Of a DNA stretch of 64,000 nt, positions 8,969-16,588 are shown piece by piece. The position numbers and the translations under genes are program-made. Numbering within the stretch: position 1 is the first letter of the stretch; every line of letters starts with the position of its first letter. The notes below the pieces were generated by a model. The model ran no database searches and was not told where the DNA came from. It saw only the letters and a program-made list of their open reading frames with translations. This DNA comes from ZC4RG30 sp046047615 (GTDB lineage Bacteria > Pseudomonadota > Gammaproteobacteria > Steroidobacterales > Steroidobacteraceae): contig JBJOHO010000089.1 in the NCBI GenBank assembly GCA_046047615.1, forward strand, positions 1 to 64,000, in the 5' to 3' direction.

Positions 8969-9451
8969 TTACTTGGAACGGTAGGCGTCGTGGCAGGAAC
9001 CGCAGGCCTTGCCCACGCCGCCGGCAGCCTTCAGGGTGGCAGCCTTGTCACCGGTCTTGGCAGCAGCGGCCAGTTCGTTGGCCGCCTTCACCAGTTCATC
9101 CGCCTTGGCCTTGAAGTCCGCCTGGCTGTTCCAGATGCCGTCCAGCGCACCCGTCTTGGTACCCGTGTGCTTGCGGGTGTCGGCCTGGTGCAGGTCGGTG
9201 ATCATGGCGCCCAACTGTGCGATGCGCTCGGCGCTCTTCTGTGCCACGGCGGCATCGAAGGGAACGCGGTTGCGCATCATGCCGCCCACCGGACCCATCG
9301 AATAACCCATGACCTTGAACAGCCCCTGACGGGTCTCGATCGCCTGCTTGGCCTGCTCATCGGCCGACGGCGCCGGCGCCTCGCCGGCCACCGCGCCAAA
9401 GGCCACAACGGAAAGGACGGCCGCAAGGCCGAAGTGCATCGAACGCTTCAT
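8969..9451 (-). CDS. cytochrome c' (class II cytochrome c)
   Basis: A 160-residue periplasmic four-helix-bundle cytochrome. It starts MKRSMHFGLAAVLSVVAFGAVAG, a Sec signal peptide probably cut after AVAG. The haem-binding CGSCH lies near the C-terminus (Cys150, Cys153, His154), which is diagnostic for class II cytochromes c. Met-rich TRQGLFKVMGYSMGPVGGMM in helix A is also typical. The start at 9451 follows GGGGGAAC. The longer frame to 9589 has no signal and was rejected. Family members bind NO, CO or act as electron carriers. It is convergent with the cytochrome b561 gene. Confidence 0.9.
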   Translation of the reverse strand: MKRSMHFGLAAVLSVVAFGAVAGEAPAPSADEQAKQAIETRQGLFKVMGYSMGPVGGMMRNRVPFDAAVAQKSAERIAQLGAMITDLHQADTRKHTGTKTGALDGIWNSQADFKAKADELVKAANELAAAAKTGDKAATLKAAGGVGKACGSCHDAYRSK

Positions 9452-9619
9452 GTGTGTTCCCCCAAGATGGACAAACGGGAAAAAAGACGTGAGGAGTCTA
9501 GCAGAAGCTCCAAGGCCAACATCCAGCACTGACGTTGAACGCGCCCTGAATGATCCCGACTCTGGATGACAACGCAACACCCTGCCCACGAGAGTGCGAC
9601 GTACGCGATGCAGTTGCCT

Positions 9620-10048
9620 TCAACCTTGGCGGCCAATGACCGATGCGGTCTCGATCAGCTCCTCCAGCAGGGCCATCGATGCACTTCCCGGCATGCTGAA
9701 GGGGTTGAGCACCGGCCGCTCGGCATACTTGAGCAGCAGTGACGGGTTGACCTTGCCGATGTTGACCTGGCCCATCGTCCAGCCGCCAAAGCGCCGCTCG
9801 GCGATCTCCTCGAAGGCCAGCAGGCGGACATTGATGTTGCGCTCATCGCGGACGATGGCGTTGTAGGTCTCGCAGACCTCGTCGCGGCCGCCCTCGAGCA
9901 CCTGCAGGAAAATTTCCTCGCTGTAGCAGAGGATGCCGGTGATGCCGCGCTCCGGATTGTTGCGCCGGGACTGCAGCATGATCGACTCGATGACCGGCGG
10001 GGTGAGGGCACCCGCAACGCGGCTGGCGTAAAGCAGTCGCACGAGCAT
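9620..10048 (-). CDS. BLUF-domain blue-light photoreceptor
   Basis: A 142-residue single-domain flavin (FAD) photoreceptor with a short helical tail. All residues of the BLUF photocycle are present at the expected spacing: Tyr7 (RLLYASR), Asn31 (SRRNNPERGITGIL), Gln49 (FLQVLEGG), and Trp90 and Met92 (GGWTMG). They line up exactly with Tyr21, Asn45, Gln63, Trp104 and Met106 of AppA. There is no effector domain (no EAL, GGDEF or cyclase), so it must signal through a partner. Its start lies 4 bases after the folE stop, so the two form an operon. About 168 bases separate it from the cytochrome c' gene, and I see no other gene in that gap. Confidence 0.92.
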   Translation of the reverse strand: MLVRLLYASRVAGALTPPVIESIMLQSRRNNPERGITGILCYSEEIFLQVLEGGRDEVCETYNAIVRDERNINVRLLAFEEIAERRFGGWTMGQVNIGKVNPSLLLKYAERPVLNPFSMPGSASMALLEELIETASVIGRQG

Positions 10049-10052
10049 GGGA

Positions 10053-10742
10053 TCAGTCCTTCAGGTTGATGAGGGAGAGCAGTTCGCGCCGCAGCGGGGC
10101 GTTCTTGAGGAAAGAACCCCGCATCACACTGTTGACCATCTTGGCGCCGTCGTCACGCACACCACGCCAATGCATGCAGAAATGATCCGCCTCCATGACC
10201 ACCGCCAGTCCGTCAGGACTGACCTTGCTCATGAGCACGTCAGCCATCTGCGTGATGGCTTCTTCCTGGATCTGCGGCCGGCCCATGACCCACTCCGCAA
10301 GGCGCGCGTACTTGGACAGGCCGATCAGGTTGGAATGCTCGTTGGGCATGATGCCGATCCACAGGCGGCCCATGATGGGGCAGAAGTGGTGGCTGCAGGC
10401 GCTGCGTACCTTGATGGGCCCCACGATCATCAGTTCGTTGAGGCGCTCGATGTTGGGGAATTCCGTGACCACCGGCGCGCACACATAGCGCCCGCGGAAC
10501 ACCTCGGTGAGATACATCTTGGCCACACGACGGGCGGTGCCCTGGGTGTTGTGGTCGTTGACGGTATCGATCACCAGGCTGTCCAGCACGCCCTGGAAGC
10601 GGGCGGCCACCTCATCGACCAGCTGATCCAGTTCGCCAGGTTCGATGAACTGGCTGATGTTGTCGTTGGCGTGGAATCGGCTGCGCGCCTTGGCGATGCG
10701 CGCGCGGATCCGTGCGGATACCGGTTCTTGAGGGTCGCTCAT
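10053..10742 (-). CDS. folE: GTP cyclohydrolase I
   Basis: Converts GTP to 7,8-dihydroneopterin triphosphate, the first committed step of folate and pterin (and queuosine) synthesis. Zinc ligands are visible in RSACSHHFCPIMG (Cys and His) and ADHFCMHWRGV (Cys). The core NDHNTQGTARRVAKMYLTEVF and the SxVxPxGLAVVMEA-type strand are typical. The chosen start MSDPQEPVSARIRAR at 10742 gives 229 residues; an upstream ATG adds 12 residues. The ACSHHFCP wording differs from the CEHH of E. coli FolE, suggesting a divergent paralogue that may not be the housekeeping copy. It is the first gene of a two-gene operon with the BLUF receptor. Confidence 0.92.
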   Translation of the reverse strand: MSDPQEPVSARIRARIAKARSRFHANDNISQFIEPGELDQLVDEVAARFQGVLDSLVIDTVNDHNTQGTARRVAKMYLTEVFRGRYVCAPVVTEFPNIERLNELMIVGPIKVRSACSHHFCPIMGRLWIGIMPNEHSNLIGLSKYARLAEWVMGRPQIQEEAITQMADVLMSKVSPDGLAVVMEADHFCMHWRGVRDDGAKMVNSVMRGSFLKNAPLRRELLSLINLKD

Positions 10743-10918
10743 GGGGGCAGTGTAGGGGCCATGGCAGGACGGCGGCAATCGACGCGTGCCTGCGCTTGGC
10801 GCCGGGCCGCGGCGGCGTTACCAAATGTTGCACCCGCACCAGCCGCTGCGCCCATGCTTGTGCTTCACCCGCGGACTGCGCGGCAGCAACACCCCCGGCC
10901 TCAAGGAGTGAACACCAG

Positions 10919-11488
10919 ATGCGGATCCCCCTGAAAAGCACGGTCCTTGCTGCTGTGGCGACGTTCGGCCTCGCGGGCTGCTCGCTGCTGAGCGGCGACT
11001 TCGGCGACGTGCCGGCCGCCACCCGCGTCGATGTGGCGCGTTACATGGGTGACTGGCGTGTCATCGCCAACATCCCCTACTTCGGCGAAGAAGGCTGCGT
11101 CGACTCGGTCGAGAGCTACGCGCTGCGGCCCGATGGCCGCATCGACAACTGGTTCAGTTGCCGCAAGGGCTCGCAGGACGCCCCTTTCGAGCACGTGGCC
11201 TCGGCCGTGGCCGATGTGGTCAACGGCGACAGCGGCGCGGAATGGGTGGTCGCGTTCTACCCGTTCCTGAAGATCAAGTACGTGGTGTTGGCCGTTGACC
11301 CGCAGTACCAATGGGCCGCGGTCGCCCATCCGAGCCGGGAGTATGGCTGGGTGTTCGCCCGCGGGACGTCGCTCCCGGAAGAGACCTACCAACACATCCT
11401 CATGCAATTCCGCCAGGCCGGCTATGACAGCACGCGCTTCGTGAAGGTGCCGCAGCCCACCCCGGTCCTGCAGCATCCACGCCCCTGA
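10919..11488 (+). CDS. Blc-type bacterial lipocalin lipoprotein
   Basis: A 189-residue lipoprotein. The N-terminus MRIPLKSTVLAAVATFGLAGCSLL has a lipobox with Cys at residue 21. The lipocalin signature is RYMGDWRVIANIPYFGEEGC, followed by beta strands (VESYALRPDGRIDNWFSCRKG) and a C-terminal YGWVFARG strand with a helix. Blc-family proteins bind fatty acids or lysophospholipids in the outer-membrane periplasmic face. I chose the ATG at 10919 behind AAGGAG; a longer frame upstream lacks a signal peptide. It is divergent from folE. Confidence 0.88.
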   Translation: MRIPLKSTVLAAVATFGLAGCSLLSGDFGDVPAATRVDVARYMGDWRVIANIPYFGEEGCVDSVESYALRPDGRIDNWFSCRKGSQDAPFEHVASAVADVVNGDSGAEWVVAFYPFLKIKYVVLAVDPQYQWAAVAHPSREYGWVFARGTSLPEETYQHILMQFRQAGYDSTRFVKVPQPTPVLQHPRP

Positions 11489-11515
11489 GACACAGGCCGG
11501 CCCCGGAGTGCGCGA

Positions 11516-11974
11516 TCATCCTTCGCGGGCAACAAACAAGGTGAGCTGCTCGGCCTCGTAGCCGGGCCGCTCCTGGCCCTCGATTTCCAGCCGCTTCTGC
11601 TGTTTCACCAGCCAGCGTGCGGCCCCCCGGGGCTGGACGTCGAGCACCCGGGTCAGCAGCCGCACCCGCGACCCCGCCGGCACTGGCGTCAGGAACCTGA
11701 CGCGGTCCAATCCATAATTGATCGTCAGGGCCAGGTCGACGAAGGCGGGAAAATCCGCCGGCCGGTGGGCTGCCAGCAATGACAGCGTCAGGAAGCCGTG
11801 GGCAATGCTGCCGCCCCAGGGTGTCTCCCGTGCGGCGCGTGCCGGGTCGACATGGATGAACTGGTGGTCGCCGGTGCAGTCTGCGAACGCGTCGATCCGC
11901 GGCTGGTCGACCATGATCCAGTCGCTGGGCGCCAGCTCCCGCCCGATCCAGGCAACGAAATCCTCGACTTTCAT
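11516..11974 (-). CDS. MaoC-family (R)-specific enoyl-CoA hydratase-like protein
   Basis: A 152-residue hot-dog fold protein. The hydratase-2 motif FADCTGDHQFIHVDPARA contains the catalytic Asp-x4-His pair, and GGSIAHGFLTLSLL is the conserved following segment. Such proteins hydrate 2-enoyl-CoA to (R)-3-hydroxyacyl-CoA for beta-oxidation or polyhydroxyalkanoate supply, though small stand-alone members vary in substrate. The start MKVEDFVAWIG at 11974 is preferred over an upstream ATG at 12010 that adds 12 residues. It is convergent with the lipocalin gene (27-base gap) and divergent from the L,D-transpeptidase. Confidence 0.85.
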   Translation of the reverse strand: MKVEDFVAWIGRELAPSDWIMVDQPRIDAFADCTGDHQFIHVDPARAARETPWGGSIAHGFLTLSLLAAHRPADFPAFVDLALTINYGLDRVRFLTPVPAGSRVRLLTRVLDVQPRGAARWLVKQQKRLEIEGQERPGYEAEQLTLFVAREG

Positions 11975-12036
11975 GCGCCCAGCGTAGCGGGCCAGGACGT
12001 TGCCCGGCAACGCCGCTCTTGGGCATGATCCCGCCC

Positions 12037-13011
12037 ATGGACACCGTATTGCGGATTGCGCTGCTGGCCGCGCTTGCCAGCCCCGTGCCGGCCCTGGCGA
12101 CCGTGTACGAGCTCACCTCGGGCACCGCCGGCGTGTTTGGCCGCGAGGAGCGGGTGATCACGCGCTTCGAGGACAACCTGTACGAGATTGCCCGGCGCTT
12201 CAGCCTTGGGTCCGAAGAGATCGTCCGCGTCAATCCCGGCATGGACCCATGGCTGCCGGGCGAGGGCAGGGAGGTCGTGATCCCGGGCGAGCGGGTGCTG
12301 CCCGCAGGCGCCCGTGAGGGCATCGTCGTGAACCTGCCGGAGCACCGTCTTTACTACTACCCGAAGGCCGTGGCCGGGCAGAAGCCGGTCGTGATCACCT
12401 ACCCGGTATCCATCGGCAAGATGGACTGGCACACGCCACTGGGCCGGACCCGGATCGTCTCCAAGACCGAGCGGCCGAGCTGGACGCCGCCGGAATCGGT
12501 GCGGCGCGAGCACGAACTGGCCGGGGATCCGCTGCCGCGGGTCGTGGCGCCGGGACCCAACAACCCGCTGGGCCTGCACGCCATGCGTCTGGACATCAAA
12601 CCGGGGGCCTACCTGATCCACGGCACGAACAATCCGATTGCCGTCGGCATGGCGGTCACCCACGGCTGCATCCGGATGTACCCGGAGGACATCGAAGCGC
12701 TGTTCCCGCTCGTTCCGGTCGGCACCCCGGTGCACCTGATCAACGAGCCGCTGAAGCTCGCCTGGGTCGACGGACAGCTGCTGCTGGAGGTCCACCCGCC
12801 CGTCAATGCCGAAGGGCAGTCGGTCGAGCCGGACGTGGAGCGCTTCACGGCGATGCTGCAGGCGGCTCTGGGAGAGCAGACCGTTGCCATCCATTGGGAC
12901 CTGGCCCTGGAAGAGCTGCGCCGGGCTCGCGGCATGCCGGTCGTTGTCGGCCTGGCGGCGGACGTCCCCGACGCCACGGTGGCGGTGCCGGCAATGGTCG
13001 CAGGGAGTTGA
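12037..13011 (+). CDS. periplasmic L,D-transpeptidase (YkuD domain)
   Basis: Cross-links peptidoglycan or anchors lipoproteins through L,D-transpeptidation. A signal peptide (MDTVLRIALLAALASPVPALA) is followed by a LysM-like segment (ITRFEDNLYEIARRFSLGSEEIVRVNPG). The YkuD domain carries the catalytic motif HGTNNPIAVGMAVTHGCIRM with its Cys and His, and the protein has a C-terminal extension. This is the ErfK/YbiS layout. Starts at 12037, 12025 (ATG) or 12019 (TTG) are all possible; none has a strong ribosome-binding site, and I took the one that begins the signal peptide. The length of about 324 residues fits the family. Confidence 0.9.
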   Translation: MDTVLRIALLAALASPVPALATVYELTSGTAGVFGREERVITRFEDNLYEIARRFSLGSEEIVRVNPGMDPWLPGEGREVVIPGERVLPAGAREGIVVNLPEHRLYYYPKAVAGQKPVVITYPVSIGKMDWHTPLGRTRIVSKTERPSWTPPESVRREHELAGDPLPRVVAPGPNNPLGLHAMRLDIKPGAYLIHGTNNPIAVGMAVTHGCIRMYPEDIEALFPLVPVGTPVHLINEPLKLAWVDGQLLLEVHPPVNAEGQSVEPDVERFTAMLQAALGEQTVAIHWDLALEELRRARGMPVVVGLAADVPDATVAVPAMVAGS

Positions 13012-13035
13012 ACGCCGGGCCGAATCGGCTATAGT
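13008..13035 (+). promoter_or_regulatory. candidate sigma-70 promoter for the PA3496-like and lysAC genes
   Basis: TTGAAC at 13008-13013 and TATAGT at 13030-13035 are separated by 16 bases, and the site begins at the stop codon of the transpeptidase gene. It lies 77 bases before the small gene. The -10 matches consensus at 5 of 6 bases and the -35 at 4 of 6. Confidence 0.5.
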
Positions 13036-13111
13036 TCGCGCCTCGCGCGCACCGTGGCACTCCCGGCGCCTGGATCCGGCGAGTCCCCTCCCATTTCCGG
13101 CCAAGCAGCAG

Positions 13112-13324
13112 ATGACCGAACGCGACACCGAGCGGTTTGACATCGACGAGGAATTCCTCGCCGACACGGAAGACACCCAGGACTACGACCGCATGCTCGA
13201 CAAGGTCGACAAGCGTTCGCGCAACCAGCCCAAGAAGGGCAAGGCCGCCTGGAGCAAGCTCGAGGAAGTCCTGGCCGACCGCAAGCTCGAGAAAGACCTG
13301 CTGGATTACGACCTGGACGCCTGA
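13112..13324 (+). CDS. PA3496-family small acidic protein
   Basis: A 70-residue, highly charged soluble protein with no membrane segment. It is acidic at the N-terminus (DIDEEFLADTEDTQDYDRML), then has a basic patch (KRSRNQPKKGKAAWSKLEE) and ends KLEKDLLDYDLDA. This is the pattern of the PA3496 family, annotated as putative envelope-integrity proteins of Pseudomonas and relatives; the function is not established. It lies 20 bases before the LysC-LysA fusion gene with a promoter-like element upstream, so the two may share a transcript. Confidence 0.7.
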   Translation: MTERDTERFDIDEEFLADTEDTQDYDRMLDKVDKRSRNQPKKGKAAWSKLEEVLADRKLEKDLLDYDLDA

Positions 13325-13344
13325 GCGTCCCCGCGGAGACTCCC

Positions 13345-15933
13345 ATGAACAGAGGGGCCGGTTCGCCCTGGATCGTGCTGAAATTCGGCGGCACGAGCGT
13401 TTCCATCCTGTCCAACTGGCGCAACATCGCGACGGTCGCGAAACAGCGGCAGGAAGAAGGCGCACGCGTCCTCATCGTCCACTCGGCGATCAGCGGCATC
13501 ACCGACCGCCTGGAAAGACTGCTCGCGGCCGCCCTCGCTGGCGAGCACGAGGGTGCACTGGCGGCCATCGAGGCCCGCCACCAGCAGCTGTGCGACGATC
13601 TGGGTGTCGGCGTCAGCGCGCAGCTGCAGGCCAGCTTCACGGAACTTCGGCAGATCTCCCAGGGCATCAGCCTGATGCGCGAGATCAGCGACCGGACGCG
13701 GGCCCGCGTCATGTCCTGTGGCGAACTGATGGCCACCGAGATCGGCTCCCGGTTCCTCCAGTCCCAGGGCCTTGACGTGACGTGGTGGGACGCGCGCGAA
13801 GGGCTGTTCGCGGAGGAGCGTGCCAACGCCGGCTCCCGCGGCAACTACCTGTCGGCCACCTGCGACTTCGCCCCCGATGCAGCGCTGAGGGCCCGGCTCG
13901 AACAATTGTCCCCGGTGGTCATCACCCAGGGCTTCATTGCCCGCGACGGCCGCGGCGACACCGTGCTGCTGGGACGCGGCGGCTCGGACACCTCCGGGGC
14001 CTACTTCGCCGCCAAGCTGCAGGCACGGCGCCTTGAGATCTGGACCGATGTCCCGGGCATGTTCAGCGCCAATCCGCGCTCCACGCCCAGTTCGCGACTG
14101 CTGCGCGAGCTGCACTTCGACGAGGCGCAGGAAATCGCCAGCAGTGGAGCCAAGGTGCTGCATCCGCGCTGCATCCTTCCGGTGCGCTCGCAGCAGATCC
14201 CCTTGTATGTCTACGCCACGCAGGCACCAGACCTCGAGGGCACGCATATCAGTGCCGCCCCCATCGACAGCAGCGCCAAGGTCAAGGCGGTCTGCGTCAA
14301 GAAGGGCATCACGCTGGTCTCTCTCGAGAGCCCGGGCATGTGGCACGAGGTCGGTTTCGTGGCGGACGCCTTCCAGGTGTTCAAGCAGCACGGACTGTCG
14401 GTGGACCTGATCTCCACGTCCGAGACCAACGTCACCGTCTCCCTCGACCCACAGGCCAACACGCTCGACAAAGGCGTGATCGAGCGTCTGGTCGCCGACC
14501 TGTCGGCACTGTCCCGCGTCGAGGTGATCGGGCCCTGCGCTTCGGTCAGCTTGGTGGGCCGCAACATCCGCGCCATCCTCCACCGGCTGGGCGAGGCGCT
14601 CGAGTTCTTTGCCGAACAGCGCATCTACCTGGTCAGCCAGGCGGCCAACGACCTCAACTTCACCTTCGTGGTGGACGAAGACCAGGCAGACCGGCTCGTC
14701 AACCAGCTGCATGACCTGCTGATCCGGCCCGAGCCCGGCGACCGCGTGCTGGGACCGACCTGGGAGCAGATCTTCAACAAGCCTGTGCCGGCGGCGGCTT
14801 CAGTGCAGGCCTGGTGGCACGAGGCTGGCGGCAGCCTGCTCTCCGCACTCGGCGCGCGCGACGCCGCGTATGTGTACCACCGTGACACGCTGCAGGGCCA
14901 GGCGCGGGCGCTGCGGGGCATGAGCGCGGTGGATCGCGTGTTGTACGCGGTCAAGGCCAACAGCCACCCGGAGATCCTCCAACTGTTCCATGCCGCAGGG
15001 CTGGGCATGGAGTGCGTCTCGCGGGCCGAGGTCGAACACGTGCTGGCCACGCTGCCGGGCATCGACCCGTCGAGTGTGTTGTTCACACCGAACTTCGCTC
15101 CCCGCAGCGAGTACGCCTGGGCCGTGGCACAGGGCGTGCTACTGACCATCGACAACCTCTACGCGCTGCAAGCCTGGGCCGACCTGTTCCGCGGTCGCGA
15201 AGTCTTCCTGCGTATCGACCCAGGCGTCGGCCGCGGGCACCACGACCATGTGAAGACGGCGGGCACGCAGTCCAAGTTCGGCATTCCCCTGGATGAAATG
15301 CCTGTCGTCGAAGCGCTGCTCCGGCAGCACGACATCAGCGTGGTGGGTCTGCACGCCCATACGGGCAGCGGCATCACCGACATCAGCAACTGGATCCAGA
15401 CGGCGGAAACGCTGGGCGGCCTGGCGCAGCGCCTTGGCAGCGTCAGGACGCTGGACATCGGTGGTGGTTTTGGCGTGCCTGACGGCGCCAACCCGGCGAC
15501 AGTCGATCTCAAGGCGCTCGACCAGACCCTGCTGGCGTTCAAGGGCACGCACCCTGGTGTGGCCCTGTGGATCGAGCCGGGCCGTTACCTGGTGGCAGCC
15601 GCAGGCGTGCTGCTGGCCCGGGTGACGCAACTGAAGCAGAAGGGCGACCATCGCTACGTTGGCGTGGCGACGGGCATGAACGCCCTGATCCGGCCGGCGC
15701 TCTACGGCGCCTGGCACGAGATCGTGAACCTCAGTCGCCGCCAGGAACCCGCAGACCACCTGTATGACGTGGTGGGTCCGATCTGCGAAAGCGGCGACGT
15801 GCTGGGGCATGCGCGGCTGCTGCCGGCAAGCCGGGAAGGGGACGTGCTGCTGGTGGCGCACGCGGGCGCCTATGGGCGCGCCATGGCCTCCCGCTACAAC
15901 CTGCGCGCCCCGCCCGAGGAACTGTTCCTCTGA
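13345..15933 (+). CDS. lysA: bifunctional aspartate kinase / diaminopimelate decarboxylase fusion
   Basis: An 862-residue fusion of the first and last enzymes of lysine synthesis. Residues 1-300 form the aspartokinase (VLKFGGTSVS at the start, then VLLGRGGSDTSGAYFAAKL and IWTDVPGMFSANPR). ACT regulatory domains cover about 310-465 (VSLESPGMWHEVGFVADAF and VSLVGRNIRAILHRL). From about 495 comes the PLP-dependent decarboxylase: Lys537 in YAVKANS binds PLP, followed by GLHAHTGSGI, the glycine loop DIGGGFGVP, IEPGRYLVA and the catalytic Cys in GPICESGDVLG. Both halves look complete. The same fusion is known from Xylella and Xanthomonas. The intermediate DAP-pathway genes are not in this window. 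It is convergent with the his operon, 16 bases away. Confidence 0.95.
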   Translation: MNRGAGSPWIVLKFGGTSVSILSNWRNIATVAKQRQEEGARVLIVHSAISGITDRLERLLAAALAGEHEGALAAIEARHQQLCDDLGVGVSAQLQASFTELRQISQGISLMREISDRTRARVMSCGELMATEIGSRFLQSQGLDVTWWDAREGLFAEERANAGSRGNYLSATCDFAPDAALRARLEQLSPVVITQGFIARDGRGDTVLLGRGGSDTSGAYFAAKLQARRLEIWTDVPGMFSANPRSTPSSRLLRELHFDEAQEIASSGAKVLHPRCILPVRSQQIPLYVYATQAPDLEGTHISAAPIDSSAKVKAVCVKKGITLVSLESPGMWHEVGFVADAFQVFKQHGLSVDLISTSETNVTVSLDPQANTLDKGVIERLVADLSALSRVEVIGPCASVSLVGRNIRAILHRLGEALEFFAEQRIYLVSQAANDLNFTFVVDEDQADRLVNQLHDLLIRPEPGDRVLGPTWEQIFNKPVPAAASVQAWWHEAGGSLLSALGARDAAYVYHRDTLQGQARALRGMSAVDRVLYAVKANSHPEILQLFHAAGLGMECVSRAEVEHVLATLPGIDPSSVLFTPNFAPRSEYAWAVAQGVLLTIDNLYALQAWADLFRGREVFLRIDPGVGRGHHDHVKTAGTQSKFGIPLDEMPVVEALLRQHDISVVGLHAHTGSGITDISNWIQTAETLGGLAQRLGSVRTLDIGGGFGVPDGANPATVDLKALDQTLLAFKGTHPGVALWIEPGRYLVAAAGVLLARVTQLKQKGDHRYVGVATGMNALIRPALYGAWHEIVNLSRRQEPADHLYDVVGPICESGDVLGHARLLPASREGDVLLVAHAGAYGRAMASRYNLRAPPEELFL

Positions 15934-15941
15934 TCCCGCAA

Positions 15942-15961
15942 GCGCGCCGTCAGCGGCGCGC
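15942..15961. terminator. hairpin between lysA and hisIE
   Basis: A perfect 8-bp inverted repeat (GCGCGCCG / CGGCGCGC) with a 4-base loop that overlaps the hisIE stop codon. It may end both convergent transcripts, but has no T-run. Confidence 0.45.
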
Positions 15962-16588
15962 GTCGTGGTGGCGGGCAGCCAGTTCCGCCGCCACGTCCGC
16001 CAAGGAAAGACCATGCACCTTCAGCAGCAGCATGAGGTGGAACAGCAGGTCCGCAGACTCTGATTTCAGTTCTGCGACATCAGCCGCAGCGGCCGCCAAG
16101 GCCACCTCGACCCCTTCCTCGCCAACCTTCTGGGCGATCCGCCGCGGACCCCGCTCCAGCAGTCGTGCCACGTAGCTGCCTGCAGGCCGGTCCGCCATGC
16201 GGCGGGTAAGGACACCGTCGAGTTCCTCAAGAAAGGCCAGTCCCGACGGCTCGCGCCTGGCACCGTCGCCGAAACAGGTAGGTGTGCCCCGATGGCATGC
16301 CGGTCCCGCAGGCCGTGCCTGCACGAGCAGCGTGTCCGAATCACAGTCTGCCTGGATGTCCACCAGCAGCAGGCTGTTTCCGGAGGTTTCACCCTTTTCC
16401 CAGAGCGCTTGCCGTGAACGGCTGAAGAAGACGACCCGGCCACGCTGCAGGGTTTCCCGCAGCGACTCGCGGTTCATGTACGCGAGCATGAGGACATCGC
16501 CCGTGGCGGCATCCTGGACGATGGCCGGCAACAGCCCCCCGGCCTTGTCCCAGGCCAGCATGTCGACGTCAGGCAGGGACAGGCTCAC
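15950..16588 (-). CDS. hisIE: bifunctional phosphoribosyl-AMP cyclohydrolase / phosphoribosyl-ATP pyrophosphatase
   Basis: Carries out steps 2 and 3 of histidine synthesis. Residues 1-110 are the HisI cyclohydrolase with MLAYMNRESLRETL, the signature FFSRSRQALWEKGETSGN and zinc-ligand Cys residues in DIQADCDSDTLL and PTCFGDG. Residues 115-212 are the HisE pyrophosphohydrolase, an all-helical MazG-like domain with KVGEEGVEVALAA and SADLLFHLMLLL. The 212-residue length fits E. coli HisIE (203). It is the last gene of the his operon, and its ATG overlaps the hisF stop by 4 bases. Confidence 0.96.
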   Translation of the reverse strand: MSLSLPDVDMLAWDKAGGLLPAIVQDAATGDVLMLAYMNRESLRETLQRGRVVFFSRSRQALWEKGETSGNSLLLVDIQADCDSDTLLVQARPAGPACHRGTPTCFGDGARREPSGLAFLEELDGVLTRRMADRPAGSYVARLLERGPRRIAQKVGEEGVEVALAAAAADVAELKSESADLLFHLMLLLKVHGLSLADVAAELAARHHDARR

